The notes: a model not told the origin generated them from the letters alone. 64,000 bases of DNA from Jiulongibacter sp024742395 (GCA_965249455.1 OZ252236.1:2728001-2792000); one strand, 5' to 3'. Positions 35,957-43,902 are shown, counted from the first letter of the stretch. A program made the numbers and translations.

Positions 35957-36702
35957 AAAAGGTTGAGATCGAAAGTGGAGAATTAGAGCTATACGCTTTA
36001 GGAATGTTGGATGCAAAGCGTGAGATAGAAGTTATGGATGCTTTGTCTGTAAGTGATGATTTACAGAAGGAGTTTGAAGAAATAGAGCAGGCCCTAATTT
36101 CAATGGCTGAAGAGAATAAAGTTAAAGCACCTGAAGGTGTGGAGAACGAATTGAAAAATCAGATATTCAAAAAATCTTATACTCCTGCACAACCGTTTTA
36201 TACTTCTTCATTATTCAGGTTGGCCGCGTCTGTATTATTTATTGGAAGTATTTTAGCCAATATATATTTGCTGAATCAAAGAGATAAATCGTCTCAAACG
36301 ACTAAATTGTCAAAGAATGAATCTATAGAAAACAGGAAGGATAACTTTATGGCGAAACTACCCATGAGTACTGAAAGCTTTGAAGAAATGTTTGCTTTTT
36401 TGCAGAATACCTTAGAAACTACGCCTTGCAAAATGAATTTTGATGTCACACGTATGTACCTGTCAAAAAATAAGCTCAGCGAAGATGAAATTATTGGCTT
36501 TCTAAGAAACGAAGGAGGGCATTGCGACTGCGAAGTACTGATGAATATTTCTATGCAGTTTCCGCAAGAGCCATACAGACATGGAAACCCACCGCCTAAG
36601 ACGCACAGAGACACTGATATAAAACTTTCTACTGTAACTCAGGTTTCTGTAATGACTGTGGCTATGGATATGTCTTCAATGCGATTATACCTTTATAATT
36701 AA
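35953..36702 (+). CDS. Membrane anti-sigma factor with C-terminal DUF2695-like domain
   Basis: A 249-residue partner of the adjacent sigma factor. The N-terminal 60 residues (ELELYALGMLDAKREIEVMDAL) resemble RskA-type anti-sigma domains. A transmembrane helix lies at about 87-107 (LFRLAASVLFIGSILANIYLL). The remainder (about 131-203) looks like DUF2695: LPMSTESFEEMFAFL, C159, and the C191-D-C193-EVL motif in GGHCDCEVLMN. With an N-in topology that Cys-rich part would be periplasmic. Function of DUF2695 is unknown; a sensor role is inference. The 4-nt overlap with the sigma gene is typical of sigma/anti-sigma pairs. Confidence 0.8.
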   Translation: MKKVEIESGELELYALGMLDAKREIEVMDALSVSDDLQKEFEEIEQALISMAEENKVKAPEGVENELKNQIFKKSYTPAQPFYTSSLFRLAASVLFIGSILANIYLLNQRDKSSQTTKLSKNESIENRKDNFMAKLPMSTESFEEMFAFLQNTLETTPCKMNFDVTRMYLSKNKLSEDEIIGFLRNEGGHCDCEVLMNISMQFPQEPYRHGNPPPKTHRDTDIKLSTVTQVSVMTVAMDMSSMRLYLYN

Positions 36703-36762
36703 CTATTTAAATCCGTCAGGTGGACAGTGCTGAAAGAAATTTCAATTATTTCTGAAAGGATA

Positions 36763-36793
36763 TTTGCAAAGTAAAAAGAAAGCAGTACCTTTG
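36763..36793 (+). promoter_or_regulatory. Main promoter of the ribosomal protein superoperon
   Basis: TTTG at 36763-36766, a 19-nt spacer and TACCTTTG at 36786-36793: a perfect match to the Bacteroidota promoter in both elements and spacing. Transcription should start near 36800, giving a leader of about 340 nt before rplC. Confidence 0.8.
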
Positions 36794-36799
36794 CCGCTC

Positions 36800-37136
36800 G
36801 ATTCGACGGAGATTCTCTCTGAAAAAAATTAGACGAAGTCACATCCACGTGAAACCGTTCTGATTTCGACTGTGAGTAATTTGTAAGACTTTTAAAGATT
36901 TACGCAGTCTCCGATTCGCATGAAAAGAAAATTTGGGAATCAATACAAGGTAACAAAGTGTACCCTCAGTTAATTACACTTTACCCTAAGGGTTTGTATT
37001 GCAATGGCCATGTTGACACAAGTTCAGCCGCTGGTAGTAATTTTTTAGTTCTTGAACTTGGATTCGAGGGCAAAAGTTAAGACTTTTGCACCCCGATTTG
37101 GAGAAAAGACAATTTTAAAGCGAAATAGATAATACG
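36800..37136 (+). promoter_or_regulatory. Long structured 5' leader ahead of rplC
   Basis: This covers most of the 434-nt gap between the anti-sigma gene and rplC. An outer stem CAATACAA (36941-36948) / TTGTATTG (36994-37001) encloses two hairpins: AAAGTGTA (36955-36962) / TACACTTT (36975-36982) and ACCC-TAA-GGGT (36983-36993). This makes a three-way junction. A further perfect 8-bp hairpin GCAAAAGT/ACTTTTGC lies at 37070-37089. A 17-codon frame MKRKFGNQYKVTKCTLS starts at 36920 and overlaps the junction. Such leaders commonly bind a ribosomal protein for feedback control; which protein is not evident. Confidence 0.5.
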
Positions 37137-37754
37137 ATGTCTGGAATTATTGGAAAGAAAATTGGTATGATGACCATCTTTGAAGATGGCAACGCCGTTC
37201 CTTGTACGCTCATTGAAGCTGGCCCGTGTGTTGTAACTCAGGTTAGAACAGAAGAGACTGATGGTTACAAAGCTATTCAGTTAGGCTATGGTGAGAAGAA
37301 AGAGAAGAGAACTACTAAAGCTCTTCAAGGGCATTTTAAAAAGGCCAACACTACTCCAAAGAGAAAGTTGATCGAATTCAAAGAGTTTACTCAAGATTAC
37401 AATCTTGGTGATACAATTTCAGTTCAGGATGTTTTCGCTGAAGGAGAATTTTTGGATGTGAGTGGTAAGACAAAAGGTCGTGGTTTCCAGGGGGTTGTTA
37501 AACGTCACGGGTTTGGTGGTGTTGGACAGTCAACTCATGGTCAGCACAACAGACAGCGTCACCCGGGTTCCATTGGAGCTTGTTCATACCCTGCTCGTGT
37601 ATTCAAAGGGTTAAAAATGGGTGGAAGAATGGGTAACACAAATGTTACAATTCAAAACCTTAAAGTATTAAAGGTAATGGCAGATAAGAATTTGATTCTA
37701 GTATCAGGTTCTGTACCAGGCCCGAAAAATACTCTTTTGACTTTACATAAATAA
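37137..37754 (+). CDS. rplC: 50S ribosomal protein L3
   Basis: A 205-residue primary rRNA-binding protein that nucleates 50S assembly. IIGKKIGMMTIFEDGNAVPCT opens the protein. The long central loop near the peptidyl transferase centre is seen in GRGFQGVVKRHGFGG and HPGSIGACSYPARVFKGLKMGGRMG. First gene of the superoperon; rpsJ, which usually precedes rplC, is not upstream (a sigma/anti-sigma pair is). ATG preceded by AATACG, no Shine-Dalgarno. Confidence 0.98.
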   Translation: MSGIIGKKIGMMTIFEDGNAVPCTLIEAGPCVVTQVRTEETDGYKAIQLGYGEKKEKRTTKALQGHFKKANTTPKRKLIEFKEFTQDYNLGDTISVQDVFAEGEFLDVSGKTKGRGFQGVVKRHGFGGVGQSTHGQHNRQRHPGSIGACSYPARVFKGLKMGGRMGNTNVTIQNLKVLKVMADKNLILVSGSVPGPKNTLLTLHK

Positions 37755-37798
37755 ACTAAGGTCGATTCCCGACGACATCGAAAAAAGGGGAAAGTAAA

Positions 37799-38422
37799 AT
37801 GGATATTAAAGTAATAAACAAGGAAGGTAAGGAAACCGGGAAGAAAGTAACTCTTTCTCCAGAGGTTTTTGGAATCGAGCCTAACGAACATGTGATCTGG
37901 TTAGATGTTAAGCAATATCTTGCTAATCAACGTCAGGGAACTCACAAAGCCAAAGAGAGAGCTGAGGTGAATCGTACAGGTAAGAAACTTCACAGACAAA
38001 AGGGTACAGGTGGTGCTCGTCATGGTTCAAGAAGATCTCCAATTTTCGTAGGTGGTGGTAGCATTTTTGGGCCACGTCCAAGAGATTACAGCTTCAAAAT
38101 CAATAAAAAAGTGAAGTCATTGGCTAAAAAGTCAATTCTTTCTGAAAGAGCTAAAGAAGGTAGAGTGATTGTTGTTGAAGACTTCGCTTTCGAAGCACCA
38201 AAAACAAAAGACTTCTTAGGATTTCTTTCTGCAGTAGGTGTATCAGGAAAAACCCTTTTCGTCGTAGATGGTAATGATAACAATCTTTATCTGTCTGCAA
38301 GGAATATTCCTAAGACTTGGGTATCTGAAAAGAATGAGATCAACATTTATGATCTTGTGAATGCTGAGAACATTCTTATATCTGAAAGTTCTTTAGCGTA
38401 TCTAGAAACAATTTTGAATTAA
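37799..38422 (+). CDS. rplD: 50S ribosomal protein L4
   Basis: A 207-residue protein lining the exit tunnel. The extended loop is RQGTHKAKERAEVNRTGKKLHRQKGTGGARHGSRRSPIFVGGG (positions 49-91), with the usual KQKGTG.AR.G core. 44 nt after rplC. In gamma-proteobacteria L4 represses its own operon, so it is one candidate ligand for the leader before rplC; that is not shown here. Confidence 0.97.
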   Translation: MDIKVINKEGKETGKKVTLSPEVFGIEPNEHVIWLDVKQYLANQRQGTHKAKERAEVNRTGKKLHRQKGTGGARHGSRRSPIFVGGGSIFGPRPRDYSFKINKKVKSLAKKSILSERAKEGRVIVVEDFAFEAPKTKDFLGFLSAVGVSGKTLFVVDGNDNNLYLSARNIPKTWVSEKNEINIYDLVNAENILISESSLAYLETILN

Positions 38423-38455
38423 TTAGAACCAGTAGGTTTAAAAACTTAGATAATA

Positions 38456-38743
38456 ATGAGTGTTTTAAAAAGACCGATAATCACTGAAAAGTCTCAAGGG
38501 CTTAACTCTCAAGGTAAATATACTTTTGAGGTGGCAATGGGTTCTAATAAGATTCAGATTGCCAAGGCAGTGGAAGAGATGTATGGTGTCACTGTAGCCA
38601 GTGTATCAACAATCCGTCAATTTGGAAAAACGAAATCCAGAATGACAAAATCAAAAGTAACCAGTGGTAGAACTTCAATCACAAAGAAAGCTGTAGTAAC
38701 AGTTGGTGAAGGTGAGTTAATTGATTTCTACGCTGATTTATAA
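38456..38743 (+). CDS. rplW: 50S ribosomal protein L23
   Basis: A 95-residue protein at the tunnel exit, docking site for trigger factor and SRP. LKRPIITEKSQGL, YTFEVAMGSNKIQIAKAVEEMYGV and the C-terminal ELIDFYADL are characteristic. The loop between strands is of standard bacterial length. Confidence 0.96.
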   Translation: MSVLKRPIITEKSQGLNSQGKYTFEVAMGSNKIQIAKAVEEMYGVTVASVSTIRQFGKTKSRMTKSKVTSGRTSITKKAVVTVGEGELIDFYADL

Positions 38744-38800
38744 GAATTAAAGTCGTAATAGGTAAAGCCTGACAAATGTTAGGTTGCAAAATTAAATAAG

Positions 38801-39625
38801 ATGGCTGTTAAAAAGATTAAACCAACAACTCCGGGTCAGAGAAACAGGGTAGCACCTGATTACTCAGACATTACAACGAATAAGCCCGAGAGAAGTTTGA
38901 CCACCGTGGTTAAGAAGACGGGTGGTCGTAATAACGAAGGACATAGAACTGCCAGGTATATCGGTGGTGGTCACAAAAGAAGATATCGTATCATCGATTT
39001 CAATCGTGATAAGGTAGATATGAAAGCAGAGGTGACTACTATAGAGTATGATCCTAACCGTACAGCAAGAATTGCTCTTGTAAAATATGAAGATGGTGAG
39101 AAGAGATATATCATAGCTCCTCAAGGTCTTCAGGTTGGTCAGGTAATTGTTTCTGGCGAAAGTGTGGCTCCTGAAGTAGGAAACGCAATGCAGTTGATAA
39201 ATATGCCTTTGGGTACAATTGTTCATAACATTGAGTTAACGCCTGGTAAAGGTGCTCAGTTAGCAAGAAGTGCTGGTACTTATGCTCAGTTGCTTGCAAA
39301 GGATGGCAAATACGTAACGTTAAAGATGCCTTCTGGTGAAATGAGAATGGTATTGAGTGTTTGTTTTGCTACTGTTGGATCTGTATCTAACCCGGACCAC
39401 ATGAATGTGAATCTTGGTAAGGCAGGTAGAAACAGATGGTTGGGACGTCGTCCTAGAGTTCGTGGTGTAGCCATGAACCCTGTTGATCACCCAATGGGTG
39501 GTGGTGAAGGTCGTTCTTCCGGTGGACATCCAAGATCAAGAAATGGTGTGATGGCTAAAGGGAAGAAAACCCGTTCAAAAAACAAATACTCGAATCGCTT
39601 AATAATTGCAAAAAGAACTAAATAA
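38801..39625 (+). CDS. rplB: 50S ribosomal protein L2
   Basis: A 274-residue core protein of the large subunit near the peptidyl transferase centre. It shows GRNNEGHRTARYIGGGHKRRYR, VHNIELTPGKGAQLARSAGTYAQ and the essential C-terminal loop RGVAMNPVDHPMGGGEGRSSGGHPRS containing the conserved His. It starts 57 nt after rplW and ends 6 nt before rpsS. Confidence 0.98.
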   Translation: MAVKKIKPTTPGQRNRVAPDYSDITTNKPERSLTTVVKKTGGRNNEGHRTARYIGGGHKRRYRIIDFNRDKVDMKAEVTTIEYDPNRTARIALVKYEDGEKRYIIAPQGLQVGQVIVSGESVAPEVGNAMQLINMPLGTIVHNIELTPGKGAQLARSAGTYAQLLAKDGKYVTLKMPSGEMRMVLSVCFATVGSVSNPDHMNVNLGKAGRNRWLGRRPRVRGVAMNPVDHPMGGGEGRSSGGHPRSRNGVMAKGKKTRSKNKYSNRLIIAKRTK

Positions 39626-39631
39626 TAGATA

Positions 39632-39910
39632 ATGGCTCGTTCACTTAAAAAAGGACCTTACGTCGATTTTCGTCTTGAAAACAAGGTGAATAAAATGGCA
39701 GAATCAGGTAAGAAATCTGTGATCAAAACTTGGTCTCGTAGATCAATGATTACTCCGGATTTCATTGGGTTTACGTTTGCTGTTCACAACGGTAATAAAT
39801 TTATTCCTGTTTACGTAACAGACAATATGGTAGGTCACAAACTTGGAGAATTTGCTCCAACAAGAAACTTCAGAGGTCACGTAAATAAAAAAGACAAGGG
39901 TCGTAAGTAA
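39632..39910 (+). CDS. rpsS: 30S ribosomal protein S19
   Basis: A 92-residue protein of the 30S head that contacts S13 and the A-site finger. MARSLKKGPYVDFRLENKV, KTWSRRSMITPDFIGFTFAVHNG and KLGEFAPTRNFRGH are the usual signature. Confidence 0.97.
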   Translation: MARSLKKGPYVDFRLENKVNKMAESGKKSVIKTWSRRSMITPDFIGFTFAVHNGNKFIPVYVTDNMVGHKLGEFAPTRNFRGHVNKKDKGRK

Positions 39911-39950
39911 TTATTAATGTACTCGGCTTTTAAGCGTAAAACTATTTAAA

Positions 39951-40334
39951 ATGGAAGCAGTAGCAAAACTTAATAATTTCCCTACCTCACCAAGAAAGGC
40001 TCGTTTAGTAGCAGATCTTATCAGAGGAAAAAAAGTAAGTCAGGCTTTGGGAATTCTTAGCCATCAACCTCAAGCAGCAGCACCTGTATTGAAAAAGGTA
40101 TTGATGTCTGCAGTAGCAAATTGGCAAAATAAGAATGAGGATGTGAATATTGAAGAAGCAGACCTTATTGTGAAAAGTGTAAATGTAGACGGAGGTAGAG
40201 TCCTAAAAAGACTTAGACCAGCCCCTCAGGGTCGTGCCTACAGAATCAGAAAGCGTTCTCACCACGTAACAGTTGTTATAGACAATGTTGCACCGGTTGT
40301 TGAGACTGCTGAAGAAGTAAAAACTGAAGAATAA
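39951..40334 (+). CDS. rplV: 50S ribosomal protein L22
   Basis: A 127-residue tunnel protein. FPTSPRKARLVADLIRGKKVSQALGIL, the Asn in VANWQNKNEDVNIE and the beta-hairpin VDGGRVLKRLRPAPQGRAYRIRKRSHH that lines the macrolide-binding tunnel are present. A short acidic tail (VETAEEVKTEE) extends beyond the core. Confidence 0.97.
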   Translation: MEAVAKLNNFPTSPRKARLVADLIRGKKVSQALGILSHQPQAAAPVLKKVLMSAVANWQNKNEDVNIEEADLIVKSVNVDGGRVLKRLRPAPQGRAYRIRKRSHHVTVVIDNVAPVVETAEEVKTEE

Positions 40335-40364
40335 AATACCCAAAACTAATATTTAAGTACAAAC

Positions 40365-41153
40365 ATGGGACAAAAAGTAAATCCTATCGGTCTTAGACTA
40401 GGTTACATAAAAGGTTGGGATTCTAGCTGGTATGGTGGAAAGAACTTTTCTGACAAGTTAGTAGAAGACAACAAAATCAGAAAATATATCAATGCCCGTA
40501 TTCAAAAGGGTTCAATTTCAAAAGTTGTTATTGAAAGAACATTAAAGAGAATTACCTTGACTATTCATACGGCTCGTCCTGGAGTAGTTATTGGTAAGGC
40601 TGGTTCTGAGGTTGATAAATTAAGAGAAGAGCTGAAAAAGCTTACTGGTAAAGATGTTCAAATCAACATTTTTGAAATTAAAAGACCAGAACTAGACGCT
40701 AAGCTGATTGGTGAAACTATTGCTCAGCAGCTAAAGGCTCGTATCTCTTACAGAAGAGCGATGAAGCAAGCTATTCAATCTGCAGTACGTGTAGGTGCTG
40801 AAGGGATTAAAATTAAACTTTCTGGTAGATTAGGTGGTGCTGAAATGGCTCGTACTGAAATGTACAAAGAAGGAAGAATTCCACTTCATACTCTTCGTGC
40901 GGATATTGATTACGCAGTCTCTGAAGCACTTACTGTTTATGGTATCATTGGTATCAAGGTATGGGTATTCAAGGGTGAAGTTTTCGGTAAGAAAGATTTA
41001 ACTCCTGCAGGTGCAATAGCTGATTCTTCAACTGGAGACAAGAGAAGAAGAGGTGGTGATGACAGAGGCGATAGAGGTGGCAGAAGAAGAGACGGTGGCA
41101 GAGGCGGCCGTGACAACAGAGATGGCGGCGGAAGAGGAAGAGGCCGTAATTAA
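40365..41153 (+). CDS. rpsC: 30S ribosomal protein S3 with RGG-rich tail
   Basis: A 262-residue S3. The KH domain (TARPGVVIGKAGSEVDKLREEL) and C-terminal domain (RISYRRAMKQAIQSAVRVGAEGIKIKLSGRLGG) are canonical to about residue 215. The final 38 residues are an Arg/Gly/Asp-rich low-complexity tail (RRRGGDDRGDRGGRRRDGG and on), absent from the E. coli protein. The mRNA channel entrance is where this C-terminus emerges, so the tail may contact RNA. Confidence 0.97.
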   Translation: MGQKVNPIGLRLGYIKGWDSSWYGGKNFSDKLVEDNKIRKYINARIQKGSISKVVIERTLKRITLTIHTARPGVVIGKAGSEVDKLREELKKLTGKDVQINIFEIKRPELDAKLIGETIAQQLKARISYRRAMKQAIQSAVRVGAEGIKIKLSGRLGGAEMARTEMYKEGRIPLHTLRADIDYAVSEALTVYGIIGIKVWVFKGEVFGKKDLTPAGAIADSSTGDKRRRGGDDRGDRGGRRRDGGRGGRDNRDGGGRGRGRN

Positions 41154-41204
41154 GAACACTTTCTGAAGAATATAAGGGGCTGAGACCTCATAAGAATAAA
41201 AGTT

Positions 41205-41624
41205 ATGTTACAACCAAGAAGAACAAAGTTTCGTAAGCAGCAAAAAGGAAGGATTAAAGGTATTGCTTCCAGAGGGCATCAGATCGCTTTTGGTAGCTTC
41301 GCTATCAAGTCGCTTGAGCCTGGAAGAATAACTTCTCGCCAAATTGAAGCTGCTCGTATCGCTGTAACTCGTGCAATGAAACGTGAAGGCCAGGTTTGGA
41401 TTAGAATTTTCCCTGATAAGCCTATTACAGCTAAGCCTTTAGAAGTAAGGATGGGTAAGGGTAAAGGAGCTCCTGAGTATTGGGTGGCAAACATTTATCC
41501 AGGTACTATTCTATTTGAAGCTGGTGGAGTAACACTTGAAGTAGCTAAAGAAGCACTTCGTTTAGCTGCTCAGAAGCTTCCTATGACTACAAAGTTTGTA
41601 GTTAGAAGAGACTATCAGGCATAA
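41205..41624 (+). CDS. rplP: 50S ribosomal protein L16
   Basis: A 139-residue late-assembly protein near the A site. MLQPRRTKFRKQQKGRIKGIASRG, QIEAARIAVTRAMKREGQVWIRIFPDKPIT and RMGKGKGAPEYWVANIYPGTILFE are diagnostic. The Arg of the GKGKGAPEYW loop region that YcfD hydroxylates in E. coli has a neighbourhood conserved here. Confidence 0.97.
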   Translation: MLQPRRTKFRKQQKGRIKGIASRGHQIAFGSFAIKSLEPGRITSRQIEAARIAVTRAMKREGQVWIRIFPDKPITAKPLEVRMGKGKGAPEYWVANIYPGTILFEAGGVTLEVAKEALRLAAQKLPMTTKFVVRRDYQA

Positions 41625-41696
41625 TTAAAGGTCAAGGTAGACCAAACTATTTGAATTTAATAAGTCGGATTGGTTCCGGCAGCAAAGAATAGGACA

Positions 41697-41879
41697 ATGA
41701 AAAAAGTAGATTTAAAGGGATTATCGGTAGAGCAGTTAGAAGCTCAGATCTCTGAGGAGAAAGGTAGACTGCAGAAAATGAAGTTTGCTCATGCTATTAC
41801 GCCGATAGAGAATCCTAAAAGAATCACCGAATCAAGAAAGGTGATTGCTAGATTGTCAACTGAACTAAGTAGTAGATAA
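41697..41879 (+). CDS. rpmC: 50S ribosomal protein L29
   Basis: A 60-residue helical hairpin protein at the tunnel exit. The ATG at 41697 (MKKVDLKGLSVEQLEAQ) is chosen; an earlier in-frame TTG-type start would add nine residues with no homology. An AGGA lies 3-6 nt upstream. The C-terminal helix NPKRITESRKVIARLSTEL is the family signature. Confidence 0.93.
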   Translation: MKKVDLKGLSVEQLEAQISEEKGRLQKMKFAHAITPIENPKRITESRKVIARLSTELSSR

Positions 41880-41948
41880 TTTAGACATCCTAAATTTTTA
41901 TACAGAATACTAATATCGTGACGAGAGTCACTCATCTGTTACCGCAAA

Positions 41949-42203
41949 ATGGAAAGACAAGTTAGAAAAGAGCGTATCGGGGTTGTAGTAAGCAACAAGA
42001 TGAACAAATCTGGAGTAGTTCAGGTTGTTCGTAAGGTGAAGCACCCTAAGTATGGTAAAATTATGCTCAAGACAAAGAAATTCATGTTTCATGATGAAAA
42101 CAGTGAGGCCGGTATAGGTGATACTGTTAAGATTATGGAAACAAGACCTTTGAGTAAGACAAAGAATTGGAGACTCATTGAAGTTCTGGAGAAGGCGAAG
42201 TAA
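41949..42203 (+). CDS. rpsQ: 30S ribosomal protein S17
   Basis: An 84-residue OB-fold primary 16S-binding protein: RKERIGVVVSNKMNKSGVVQVVRKVKHPKYGKIM, then HDENSEAGIGDTVKIMETRPLSKTKNWRL. The 69-nt gap upstream holds a small hairpin GTGAC-GAGA-GTCAC (41918-41931) with a GNRA-type tetraloop. Confidence 0.96.
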   Translation: MERQVRKERIGVVVSNKMNKSGVVQVVRKVKHPKYGKIMLKTKKFMFHDENSEAGIGDTVKIMETRPLSKTKNWRLIEVLEKAK

Positions 42204-42244
42204 TCTTCCTGTCCGGAGTTAACAAAAGTTAAAACTATAAGATA

Positions 42245-42616
42245 ATGTTACAGCAAGAATCAAGAGCTAACGTAGCTGATAATAGCGGTGCCAAAGAGGT
42301 ATTAGTAATCCGTGTTTTAGGAGGTACTAAAAAGAGATATGCCGGTATTGGCGATAAGGTAGTAGTTACTGTGAAGCAGGCACTATCTTCTTCTACTAAC
42401 ATGAAGAAAGGAACTATTTCCAGAGCTGTAGTAGTGAGAACAAAGAAAGAGGTTAGAAGAAAGGATGGTTCGTATATCAGATTTGAGGAAAATGCGGTAG
42501 TTCTTTTGAATAATAATGATGAGCCTAGAGGTACTCGTATTTTCGGACCTGTAGCTCGTGAATTAAGAGAGAAGCAGTTCATGAAAATTGTTTCTTTAGC
42601 ACCAGAAGTACTTTAA
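42245..42616 (+). CDS. rplN: 50S ribosomal protein L14
   Basis: A 123-residue beta-barrel protein at the subunit interface and RsfS-binding site. MLQQESRANVADNSGAKEVLVIRVLGG, the conserved VVVRTKKEVRRKDGSYIRFEENAVVLLN and RGTRIFGPVARELREKQFMKIVSLAPEVL are present at full length. Confidence 0.97.
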   Translation: MLQQESRANVADNSGAKEVLVIRVLGGTKKRYAGIGDKVVVTVKQALSSSTNMKKGTISRAVVVRTKKEVRRKDGSYIRFEENAVVLLNNNDEPRGTRIFGPVARELREKQFMKIVSLAPEVL

Positions 42617-42648
42617 ATTTCCTTCGAAGAGGAGAAAAAATCAGTAAA

Positions 42649-42987
42649 ATGGAAAGAAATACTAATAAGCAGCAAAAACGTCATGTAAGAACTGGAGATA
42701 CAGTTCAGGTGATGGCCGGTAACTCTAAAGGTAAGCAAGGTAAGGTTACAGAAGTGATAGCCAAAAAGGACCGTGTGATCGTTGAAGGAGTTAACATGAT
42801 AAAGAAGCATGTTAAGCCTAATGCTCAAAATCCTCAGGGTGAAATCCAGGAGGTGGAAGGTAGTGTACATATCAGTAATGTACAACTTGTAGATCCTGCT
42901 ACTGGCAAGCCTACACGTACCGGAAGAAAATTGAACGAAAAAGGCAAATTGCAACGCTACTCCAAGGAGAGCGGAAAATTCATTTAA
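42649..42987 (+). CDS. rplX: 50S ribosomal protein L24
   Basis: A 112-residue assembly-initiator with the KOW motif RTGDTVQVMAGNSKGKQGKVTEVIAKKDRVIVEGVNMIKKH. The C-terminal half (VQLVDPATGKPTRTGRKL) is standard. Confidence 0.96.
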   Translation: MERNTNKQQKRHVRTGDTVQVMAGNSKGKQGKVTEVIAKKDRVIVEGVNMIKKHVKPNAQNPQGEIQEVEGSVHISNVQLVDPATGKPTRTGRKLNEKGKLQRYSKESGKFI

Positions 42988-43021
42988 AAAGTAATCGTGG
43001 GTCGGAAATCCACTTATAGTA

Positions 43022-43579
43022 ATGGCAAGATTAAAAGAACAGTATTTAAAAGAAGTAGTACCAGCACTTATGGAGAAATTCTCTTATAAGTCATCAATGC
43101 AGGTTCCTTCTTTAAAGAAGATAGTAGTAAACCGTGGTGTAGGTGATGCAACTGGTGATAAGAAACTAGTTGATAGCAGTGTAGAAGAATTAACTACTAT
43201 TACAGGACAGAAAGCTGTACCAACAATGTCTAAGAAGGCAGTTTCCAACTTTAAGTTAAGAGAGGGGATGCCAATTGGGGCCAAAGTAACGCTTAGAGGA
43301 GAGATCATGTATGAATTCTTAGATAGATTGGTATCTATAGCTCTTCCTCGTGTTCGTGATTTTCAAGGGATAAGTGACAAAGGTTTTGACGGAAGAGGTA
43401 ATTATACGTTCGGTGTAACTGAGCAAATTATATTTCCTGAGATTTCAATAGATAAAATATCAAAAATCCAGGGTATGGATATAACATTTGTGACTTCTGC
43501 TCCAACAGATGCAGAGAGCTACGAATTGTTAAAAGCGTTAGGGATGCCTTTCGCTAGTTCAAAAAAAGTAATAAATTAA
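43022..43579 (+). CDS. rplE: 50S ribosomal protein L5
   Basis: A 185-residue 5S rRNA-binding protein of the central protuberance. VPSLKKIVVNRGVGDATGD, LREGMPIGAKVTLRG, FLDRLVSIALPRVRDFQGI and GNYTFGVTEQIIFPEI are diagnostic. Confidence 0.97.
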   Translation: MARLKEQYLKEVVPALMEKFSYKSSMQVPSLKKIVVNRGVGDATGDKKLVDSSVEELTTITGQKAVPTMSKKAVSNFKLREGMPIGAKVTLRGEIMYEFLDRLVSIALPRVRDFQGISDKGFDGRGNYTFGVTEQIIFPEISIDKISKIQGMDITFVTSAPTDAESYELLKALGMPFASSKKVIN

Positions 43580-43591
43580 TTTTCGATAGAG

Positions 43592-43861
43592 ATGGCTAGA
43601 GAAGCAATCAAGGCAAGAGAACGAAAAAGAGAAAGATTGGTAGCAAAGTATGCTGATAAAAGAGCTGCTTTAAAGGCTGCTGGTGATTGGAAAGGATTAG
43701 ATGCCCTTCCAAAAAACGCTTCACCAGTTCGCTTGCACAATAGATGTAAACTTACCGGAAGACCAAAAGGTTACATGCGTAAGTTTGGTATCAACCGTGT
43801 TACTTTCCGTGAAATGGCGAGTGCAGGTCTTATACCGGGAGTTACAAAAGCTTCTTGGTAA
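43592..43861 (+). CDS. rpsN: 30S ribosomal protein S14 (zinc-free type)
   Basis: An 89-residue S14 with one Cys in the core RLHNRCKLTGRPKGYMRKFGINR. The four-Cys zinc ribbon of the short C+ form is missing, so this is the long-to-medium C- form. Begins 12 nt after rplE. The 109-nt gap that follows contains a promoter and hairpin. Confidence 0.96.
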   Translation: MAREAIKARERKRERLVAKYADKRAALKAAGDWKGLDALPKNASPVRLHNRCKLTGRPKGYMRKFGINRVTFREMASAGLIPGVTKASW

Positions 43862-43887
43862 AATTTTTTAAATTAATTTAGATTAAC

Positions 43888-43895
43888 TATCTTTG
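43888..43895 (+). promoter_or_regulatory. Internal promoter ahead of rpsH
   Basis: TATCTTTG, a perfect TAnnTTTG, followed by CAGCC. A T-rich stretch (43864-43869) sits at the -33 position but is not TTTG. It would give rpsH and downstream genes a second start near 43902. Confidence 0.5.
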
Positions 43896-43902
43896 CAGCC
43901 CA

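Noticed and set aside
42235..42954. Two minus-strand open frames of over 110 codons opposite rplN and rplX
   Set aside because: They lie fully within certain ribosomal protein genes and have no homology-like features; explained by codon bias of the sense strand.
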